The position numbers and the translations under genes were made by a program. A model generated the notes under the pieces. It saw only the letters and a list, made by a program, of their open reading frames with translations, did not search any database and was not told where the DNA came from. DNA of 64,000 bases. Source: Ectocarpus siliculosus (taxonomy: Eukaryota; Sar; Phaeophyceae; Ectocarpales; Ectocarpaceae). The stretch spans positions 560,346-624,345 of the forward strand of contig FN649738.1 of the NCBI GenBank assembly GCA_000310025.1. Reading direction: 5' to 3'. Positions 56,401 through 64,000 of the stretch are shown here, one piece after another (within the stretch, counting starts at the first letter, position 1; every line of letters starts with the position of its first letter).

Positions 56401-58547
56401 CAAAGTGATGAGATCGTGAAAGACGTACTGCTGTAACAAGACGATCATGACTACTGCTCTGTAGTGTTTAAAGTCTACAAACATTCTGTGTAGAGTATGT
56501 AGAGTGCATCGCGCGCGTGCACGAGAATTTATCCACCGTGAAAGGGAACTGTTGCTGTAGACTGGCTGCTGCTGTCGGGCATGTAAGCAGCAGGGCGGCG
56601 GCACGCCTTGCCACCTACCGCAGTGTAAGGGACGTTCTCTGCGAATGCACAACATGCAATCATATGCATACATGATGCATACCTGGTATACACAAACTCT
56701 ACTCTATCTACCTGATTCTGATGGTGGTGGCGGTACAGGTCCTACATAAGTGCAGGGTGCTCTCGTGTAGTATCTTCAGTGCAGAGAGCGAGGAACCTGG
56801 TGCTCGAGGCGGTGCACACTTCTCTCCCGAGCTGTCGGCCGCGGGCAAAAACGGTATCTTCTGTTGCTTCGGAGGAACGAAACGCGCGGGGCCGGTTGCC
56901 GACTGCCGACTGCCAACCATGCAAGGCGGTGTTCCAACGTTCGTGAGGATTTCCGCAGGAGGAACCTGCATTTTCTGGTGTGGAACAGCACTATACAAGG
57001 GTATACTTGCAGAACCTCATAGGACGGACGGCCGGTCCGGGCCGGCGGTCGCCGTTGGCTGTGCCGCATCGTGTTGTTGCACGGGACTGTCAGGTACATT
57101 GCATCTGCCATTTCCCGTTCGCGCGCCCCCCAGTAACAGGGCAACCGACCTGCAGGGAGCGAGCCGAGAGCCCGAGCTACTCTGTGCTTGGTTCGGCTAT
57201 CTACGACGCTGCACCGCGGGGCCGTCGTCTGCTGTACTGCTAGAGTCTTCTCGTTCTCGAACACCAGGTACCAGCTTTCCATCCAGTGCCGTCTCAATCA
57301 AAGCGAGCTTTGGTGCTCTACTTTGCGCACGGGTTGTCCCGATGAAGTTCGCTAGTGCCTCTCGTTGCCGTGCGTTCGACAGCATGATGTGTGATTATGC
57401 TGCCACGTACTCCCACAGCTCTGTGGTGTTGCGGGTATCGCCAGGCCAATGTTCTCCCATGTCGAGAATATCCCACGCGATTCACGCTTACGTGACCGTA
57501 TCAACCTTTGCTATCAAGGAGTATTTGTTCTGTTCCTGTCCTGCTGTACATGGCATATTTCTTGCTGCTAAATGGTGTTGTCTTGTATTCTCACATATCG
57601 CCACTAAAACGGCTGTATGCTGTGTGTCTTGCGACAAGAACCATGCTATAATAGTAGCAAGAACATGCGGTGGCCCAGGCAGCCGGTCCCCGATATACCT
57701 ACGCAGTAGCAAGCCACCCTACCTTGCGATGCACGACTCACACGCGCACAGCAGTTCAGCAGTTTTCCTAATTTGATGGTAGTGCCCCACACCGTATATC
57801 TGCGGCCTTTTTTGAGCGCAAGGTCGTTCTCTCGTTCTTCCGATCTTCCGAGCACGTATGCATTGTACTTCATACATCCACGCACTTCTGCATGACGGCA
57901 GGCCAAAAGGACGGCAGTGAGTGCTCGTGCTTCGCACGAGGGAACTACGTAGCCATCCTCTCTTTTCATGCACGAATGAACTACTACAATTTGATAGTCT
58001 ACGCACCACTAAATAGATGTGCAATAGAGGAAGCTTGGGAGAAGCCTTGGCTCCAGCCGAAGTGAAGAGCCCGGCTGCATGCCACACATGATCTTCCACT
58101 GCCATGCTCGTTGGTGCGGCATACATATGTAGCGATTCGCCCACCCCTCCCGTTTCACGAATTTTGACGCCCTACTTGTGCACGTTGAACCAAGGTCTTT
58201 CAACTTGGCAGTACTCTGTCTGTATCTTTGCTCGTTGGTGTGGAGTCTGCTGTTCTGTACATGCTCACGGACAGCACTGTTATAGCACAACACGTTTGGA
58301 GTCGTGAACCTGTTGGGGTGGGTGTCGATACCATCTTGGGGGCAAAATCTCGCGTACGCAATACTGCCCGATACCGCGCGCACGACTCAAGCGTTGCTTC
58401 CCTGCTTCGCAATCGGCACTGCCTGACGTCGAAGCTCCACCACACGTACACCTCATATGCGGATGTTTGTTATCGATGCCCGTGCCACTCACAGGGTCAT
58501 CTGCTGCTGACTGCCCCCTCAGAGGAAGAGGAGGCGGCGGAGCAGAG
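53454..58547. other. Long intergenic stretch
   Basis: No supported gene in about 5 kb. Two frames deserve mention. 55661-55834 (plus) encodes about 57 hydrophilic, helix-forming residues (MDDMDRLCRRVDDKCHAIRQ) with no family. 56721-57776 (plus) is open for 351 codons, but its Cys/Ser-rich composition, lack of motifs and an overlapping long frame on the other strand suggest chance. A degenerate pogo-like MITE is at 55279-55461. Confidence 0.45.
55279..55461. mobile_element. Degenerate pogo-like MITE
   Basis: About 183 bp with imperfect inverted ends: CAGTTGAAGTCCCTCACTGG on the left and, read inverted, CATTCAGGGTCCCTCAAAAG on the right. Subterminal GGTGCCGG and GGCACTATTCACTGCC motifs resemble the elements at 36860 and 47883. 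TA follows the right end, but the left flank lacks it, so the element is old or mis-bounded. Confidence 0.5.
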
Positions 58548-61500
58548 ATGGACCAAGAGGACAGTTTGCCCTCAGGGGCCTCAGGTACCGGGCTTTCAGT
58601 ATTCAGTGCCTCATGGGATATATACCGATGCTGACATTATCGTACCGTCTACAACGCCGAACAGGCGGACTTCAGTTGTGAAATGAATGTGTTGATTGCG
58701 GCACCGCCACGCGAGGCTTTCCGACGACTGTTTGAGACGGGTACTTCTGGGTCGATTATTGTTCTGTGGATTTTATGTAAAGCCGTCGCGGGTTCGCACG
58801 GATATGATAGAAATCGAGCGAGCTCAAAGGTACACCGTCTCCGAAACTTGTTTGCGTAAAAATTCTCAAGGCGGTGGAAGCACCTGGACTCCGGGCATTA
58901 CTGTCGACGAAGTTCCGCTTCAGCTTAAGTATCGTAATTGTACTCCTGTACTCCTGAAGCAGTCGGGCTTCAATCTTCCTGTGAGCCCCGAAACTTCCTT
59001 GAAATTTCTCCAACTGGTTTACACACACACCCCGCTTGCCCACCAGTCGAAGCTGCCAGGCAAGACAGCCGAATTCTCTCTTCGTTTCGTCGTTCTCTTT
59101 TTGCTCACCCCCGTTGAACAGGCGACCTCACCCCATCTCCACTGGTGGAAGCTATCGAAAGCGGCGACCGGGCTTCGGTGTCAAAGGTGTTGGAAGGATT
59201 GACCCCTGACGAACGGCAATGCGAGCTTACGACGGCGTGCGCCGGGAGTGGTGCAGGACGAAGCCATGGTGCTGACCTGTCGGCACCGTCGGCACGCACG
59301 TCAGAGACGGTCATGCTCCCCGTCTTCCATGCGGCGTACGTCGGCCACGTTGACGTTTTATCGGAAGTGCATAGCGCGCTGGGGGCCAACCTGTCCCATG
59401 ATGCGGTGAGCCTCGGGAAGATGTCTTGACGGGCCGGGAAACCTTGTACCACCGGCAATGTTATTGTTGTGTTGAGATCTCGTATCGTTGCCATCCACAC
59501 GCTCAAAACGGCGTACGATGCTCGCGTGTGTGTCTTGATTATTACCATGGACCTTCATCGACCTACTGACCAATGAAAAGACATCACTCGCGGTGCGACT
59601 GAAAACAGAAAGGCCATGATGTGGGACCTCGTGACGGGGGGCGCCATGCGGGACGCTAGGCTGTTCTCCGGATTATTGGAGTAGTGTGTGTTTATCAGTA
59701 GCGACGCTTATCGGCTCCCCATTCAGAAGACGTCAGTCATGTAGCGGGATAACAAAAACAATACGCGGAACGTTTGCTATTATAGCGGGCTCCCCGGGGG
59801 CGCAGGGCTCGATGCACTGCTCGAACTGGGCTAAGGTCAGATCAGGAAGGGGGGGGGGGTCTGTACTATTATTTTTATGTATACGATTTAGTGTTATTGC
59901 GGTTGTATACTTAATCTTAAACACCTCTTACACGTGGTTTTTAGACTATAATAAGACCTTATCTTGAAAATAATGATGGAAAAACCTTGATGATGTGATA
60001 TTCTCATCTCTTGTAGACTGTACTCCAAACGGNNNNNNNNNNNNNNNNNNNNNNNNNNNNNNNNNNNNNNNNNNNNNNNNNNNNNNNNNNNNNNNNNNNN
60101 NNNNNNNNNNNNNNNNNNNNNNNNNNNNNNNNGTTCTCACCGGACCAGGCTCTCACATCACCAAGCGCGAAGCGCCGTGAGGTATTTGGCGAGTCGCATG
60201 AAGGGTGAGCTGCATCCTGCTAAGGGTGTTCGGCATCTTGTGCTTACTTCCTTGCGTACGGATGACAGCTACGTATGACTTAATTTATTTTCTGGTGCTT
60301 TCACTTCCAGAGACAGTTGTAAGCGCTGTGTAACTGCCTCGAGGAAGCTTGACCATTTTAACACATCGAGGTGCGATCATCCCCCGTTGCGCGGAGTGAG
60401 GTTTCTCGACCCCGCACAACATGATCTACTCGACCACCATTATGGTTACCGCCAACAAAAAAAAACGAGGTAAAAAAAAAAACACGGTAACCTGGTTGCC
60501 GAGTTCACGAAGTGAATGGGCTTGTTTTACAACGTCGTTGCCAAGCGACGAAAACCCAAACCCCGATGGCAAACACCGGGGGGGGCGGCTTGTTTTACAA
60601 CGTCGTTGCCAAGCGACGAAAACCCAACCCCGATGGCAAACACCGGGGGGGGGGGAAAGGGGGGGGGGAGCAATGCATCCAGCCCTGCGTTTCGCAAGCC
60701 TCGTTGGCCCCCCCCCGGAGGGGGCACCGCGGAGGATATTTATCGACGGGGTGCAGCCTCCGAGTTTGCGTGTGTGTGCCCTGTCGTGTAGCTTGCAGGT
60801 TTACTTTCCGGTCTGCCCGACCTGCACCACCCCACGAAGACCTCGCGTTTCATGTCTGGCCTTCGAGCTCCGCTTGCCAAGCCTTCTACGCTACAAGTTT
60901 ACATACACCACCACACAACGGTAACCGCTCCACCTCAAACTTGTTGAATGAACCAGGTGGAGAAGATGTTGACGTCCACGTCGGATCGCGGAGGCCGGAA
61001 CCTTCTCGCGAAGGCGGTGCAAGGCGGGGCGGCGCCGGTGGTGTGCGCCCTGGTGGACCTCCTGCTTGCCCACAAGCTCGCGCCCGCGCAGGTGAGCAAC
61101 GCAACTTACATTTTTCGTCTGAGTTGACCGTCCGGCGTTGGGCGTGGCCAGGTGGCAACTTACCCAGGGCTAGTCTCATTCCTGAACAACGCCAAAGCAT
61201 TTCCTGCGGAACCTAACCCTGCGACGGGGTGAGGCTGCTCGAATGGGCGCAGCAATTGTTTCGAAGACACTATCGTACCAGCTTGAGCTTTCCTCTCCCC
61301 CGCGAAGCACGTTCCGTTTTCTCGTTTTCGACGCACCGTTGTTTTCCGCCGGACTGCGTGTTGTCCTAGCGCAGAGGGTGAAGGTGCTCAGCTCCGCCAA
61401 CGGCAGGAACCAGACTACTTTGATGGTCGCAGCTCAGTCGGGGCAATCAGAGATTGCGCAAGCGGTGATCAGGCTTGTCGGAGAGGACTGGGTGCCGAAC

Positions 61501-63209
61501 GATAACGAGGTGGGTGCATGCGAACCCCCCGCGTTATTTGAAACATTTCGTTTTTCCCGTATGCTGCTCCCGATCCCCTCCCCCTGCTTTTTTCTTCCAC
61601 GACAGCACCTACCGCAGGGTGCGTAAGATATCACACCCCCTGGACCGATTTTCAAAGCGTGTTTAATCCACGACGAAGAGGATGCCGAAATTGAGGTATT
61701 CGTTTGCGGAAAGCTCTCGAAGAGACGGTTCCAACGCCGCTATTTTCGGCACCGTCATTGCTTTCCAGCCGAGATATCGATCGTCGAAAATTGGTCTAGG
61801 GAATGTGATATCTTGTGCAGCCTACGGTATACACCCGAAGGGTGTAGGAAGTGAGAAGACGCCTTTGGCTTCAACTGTTCGTTGTATGCGTAGCGGATGA
61901 CACCGGTTCACACGAAGCAGTGAAGCGCTTGAGCGTTTTTGGCGTGCCGAACTAGGAGGCGGTTTTCATTTCATGTCAGCTGATTTGTCGTCAGATCGTC
62001 TCCTGTACCCTTCCTTTCCCATGCTCTCTTCTACCCTTTTGTTGTTCACGCTCCCCTATGCGCTTTTTTGCCCACGCTCAGCAAATATATATCATCACCC
62101 AAGCTCGATCCATGCCATCATCACTGCGGTCAAATTTTTGCGTAATATTTTTTCCAGGAAGCGGAATTTGTAACCAAAACCGACAGCCGGGGGTGGAGCG
62201 CCCTCTCTTACGCCGTCGTCAGCGGACACACGGCCGTCGTGGATGCCGTGATTTCCCTCATCGAGCGAGCGGTTCTTCCTGAACAGGCACGTACACTGCG
62301 TCCGCAAAACGTAAAATTTACATATCCCCAAAACAAATAAATCCAAACCGATACATCCCCTTACAGGTGTTTTGCCTTTACGTAGGCAGAAACGGCGTAG
62401 ACTACTAGACTATGCCGCATGTGTACATGGGAGGAATTTAGTGCGGCGGGTCTTCCTCGAATAAGTGTCCAAAGTGTGGATTTGCTTGGTTTCTCAACAA
62501 AACGGCCTCCAGCAAATTTGTGTTTTCTGGGTCGACAACATCTCTGTCCGTTGCGCTCGCGGTTCGAATCCACTCTCGTTGTTTTGCTGTCGATTTGTCC
62601 TCCGCCAATCGGGTCAACGACGGTCACAAGTGGTCAACCTTCGCCGTCGGCCATAAAAGCCTCTGATCTTTTTGCGACGTTGTTCGAAGCGCCGTTTACA
62701 CCCATTATGGTTACTCCGGCCTTTTTTTTTTGTTTCGCCAGCGGTCGTTCTAACCTCCTGACCGCTCCAAAACAACAGGTCAATCCGATCATCGACGACT
62801 GCCTCCCTTTGGCGATGTCCGAGGTGCTCATGTCCAACAACCAGGTCCGAGGGGACGAGGCCGTCTCGGTGTTGTCGTGCCTTATCAAGCACGGCGCCGG
62901 ACCCACGCCAAGGCAGGTGTCACTCGTGGGGAGCAAGGCCGGCTTCGAGGCGGCGAGGAAGTGCTTCCTCGATGCCGTGTGCTCCGCCGTGAACCCCTTG
63001 CTGGTCGGGATGCGGCTGTCTCTGCTGCTCGCGGATGCTGCAGAAATGGGCAACGAGGGGCAGCGGCAGGTGCGTTTGTTGGGTGGTGTTTATCTGCTGC
63101 TGCTTTCTGTTCTTCTTTCTGGGTCACTGAAACGTTGGCCGTGGTGTGCGAGAGCCTGTGGTCTATTCCTTGCCGACAGGTCCAGTTCGGGGAGCGACAT
63201 CTTCTATGA
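58548..63209 (+). CDS. Ankyrin-type repeat protein
   Basis: Seven exons, 58548-58584, 59122-59405, 60957-61091, 61375-61509, 62158-62286, 62779-63069 and 63180-63209 (TGA), join in phase to 346 residues, starting MDQEDSLPSGASG. The middle exons encode ankyrin-like units: SPLVEAIESGDRASVSKVLE, FHAAYVGHVDVLSEV, GRNLLAKAVQGGAAPVVCAL, NQTTLMVAAQSGQSEIAQAV and GWSALSYAVVSGHTAVVDAV. The sixth exon is a helical C-terminal region with more diverged repeats (EAVSVLSCLIKHGAGPTPRQ). No other domain, membrane span or catalytic motif is visible; ankyrin arrays usually mediate protein binding. The start is chosen because the short first exon ends in phase 1 and fits the next acceptor exactly. The intron after exon 5 uses a GC donor (CAG|GCACGT). 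Three repeat features, including an assembly gap, lie in its introns. Confidence 0.77.
60033..60132. other. Assembly gap in an intron of the ankyrin gene
   Basis: Exactly 100 N in the intron between exons 2 and 3. An additional exon could be hidden, but the flanking exons already join in phase. Confidence 0.95.
60519..60656. repeat. Two tandem 68-bp units in an ankyrin-gene intron
   Basis: The unit starting GCTTGTTTTACAACGTCG, containing GCCAAGCGACGAAAACCC and ending in CACCGGGGGG, occurs twice in a row with nearly no change. The second copy runs into a long G tract. Recent duplication is likely. Confidence 0.85.
61610..61829. mobile_element. Palindromic MITE, copy 2 of 3, in an ankyrin-gene intron
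   Basis: The inverted ends TACCGCAGGG and CCTACGGTA enclose AAGATATCACACCCCCTGGA on the left and TCTAGGGAATGTGATATCTT on the right. An inner segment (CACGACGAAGAGGATGC) is shared with the other copies. About 220 bp, no coding capacity. Confidence 0.8.
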
Positions 63210-63720
63210 GTCACAAGCGACCCAAATGACGACGTTCGGGAAACAAACATAGCCCAGAATGACCGTTTATGTTTCGCTTCCATGATCGAAAGTGGCTCCG
63301 AGTGAAACGAGTGTAAAATACGAATAAAGGGACGAACACTCATACACACATCCAAAGTAGGTCTGGGTATCTTGTTACGGCTACCTCCTGGGACTGCCTC
63401 CTAGCCACCTCTTATGCGTGTGCCTCACCGAAGTTTCGGTACAGCCTACAGCGTGGCCTATTTAAGGCCCCCAAGCAACTTCATGCAGTGAATTCGGGTT
63501 GGCCTTCAACCGACTACGAGTACGTTCATATACACGGAAAGTTATTCTCCATTGTATACCATTTCAAGGACCCCGCTTTAATAATCATGTGAATTAATGC
63601 AATTAATACCTCTTGTGGTTGGTGAACACGAAATGTCGAAGGAAATCCAACGTTAAACAGCACAAAATAAAATCGCCGGAACCCCGCCTTGCAGAGCAAT
63701 AGAATGTTATTTATTCGATA
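63210..63720. other. Downstream flank of the ankyrin gene
   Basis: No gene seen. A possible polyadenylation signal, AATAAA, is at about 63321-63328 (ACGAATAAAGG). Confidence 0.5.
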
Positions 63721-63944
63721 TATACCGTATATGACACAAGATAACACACACCCTTGGCCGATTTTCAAAACTCGATTTCTCAACAGCAGGAAGAGTCACG
63801 GCGCCGAAAACGGCAGCGTTGGAATCGTCTCGTCGAGAAATTTTCGAAAATGTATCGTTTTGTTTGTGCATCCTCTTCGTCGTGGAGTAATCGAGCTTTG
63901 GAAATCGGTCCAGGGGGTGTGTTATCTTGTGTCATATACGGTAT
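63721..63944. mobile_element. Palindromic MITE, copy 3 of 3
   Basis: The best-preserved copy: ATACCGTATATGACACAAGA on the left faces TCTTGTGTCATATACGGTAT on the right, a perfect 20-bp match, then further near-perfect pairing through CCGATTT. About 224 bp. The inner arms also pair partly (CTCGATT and AATCGAG), so the whole element can fold into a hairpin. Confidence 0.87.
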
Positions 63945-64000
63945 GCTGCTCTCATGGTGGTTTTCGGCGGGAATATCGTGCTCACCAGCAGGCGGCATCC

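Noticed and set aside
56721-57776. 351-codon plus-strand open frame
   Set aside because: No domain, very Cys/Ser-rich, an overlapping long frame on the other strand and no splice context; probably chance in GC-rich DNA.
62565-62590. GGTTCGAATCC string resembling a tRNA B box
   Set aside because: The flanking bases do not pair as a T stem and no A box lies upstream at the right distance.

Overview
The window reads as nuclear DNA of an intron-rich eukaryote. Genes are split into short, mostly phase-0 GT-AG exons separated by introns of about 100 bp to 2 kb, and repeats fill much of the rest. The protein families point to a stramenopile, most likely a brown alga of the Ectocarpus type: a receptor-like TKL kinase with a propeller ectodomain, a tandem PPR gene and a plant-like IPK1. 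That placement is an inference from gene style, not from a database search. Two 100-base N runs (11520-11619 and 60033-60132) are assembly gaps.

Layout. 477-6249 (+): the C-terminal exons of a diacylglycerol kinase whose catalytic half lies before the window. 6250-17100: a gene-poor, repeat-rich stretch with an array of a 12-bp palindrome, copia-like fossil pieces, and an LTR-flanked degenerate element carrying tandem repeats and an array of a 14-bp palindrome. 17185-26149 (-): a large receptor kinase gene, the most striking locus here. It encodes seven propeller-like blades, mostly one per exon, then a Ser/Thr/Pro stalk, one membrane span, a four-helix-bundle-like region and a complete TKL kinase domain. 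27458-27544 (+): an intron-containing tRNA-Tyr. 30264-34097 (+): a tentative small spliced gene, a small tail-anchored ORF and a SAM-dependent methyltransferase-like gene. 35445-41832 (-): an EndoG/NUC1-type nuclease whose fourth intron of the modelled exons holds a 2.3-kb pogo-like DNA transposon. 44426-50260 (+): inositol-pentakisphosphate 2-kinase, with a short relative of that transposon in an intron. 51991-53453 (-): a PPR gene or pseudogene made of near-identical tandem repeats. 58548-63209 (+): an ankyrin-type repeat protein.

The genes do not form an operon or an obvious pathway. Two of them, DGK and IPK1, belong to lipid and inositol-phosphate signalling, and the receptor kinase is a predicted surface receptor. 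Non-autonomous inverted-repeat elements recur: three copies of one palindromic MITE family, one pogo-like element with two small relatives, and one 459-bp foldback element. Several sit in introns of the annotated genes. Exon borders were placed by hand from reading frame, phase, splice sites and recalled family motifs. The 5' ends of the receptor kinase and nuclease genes are not settled.
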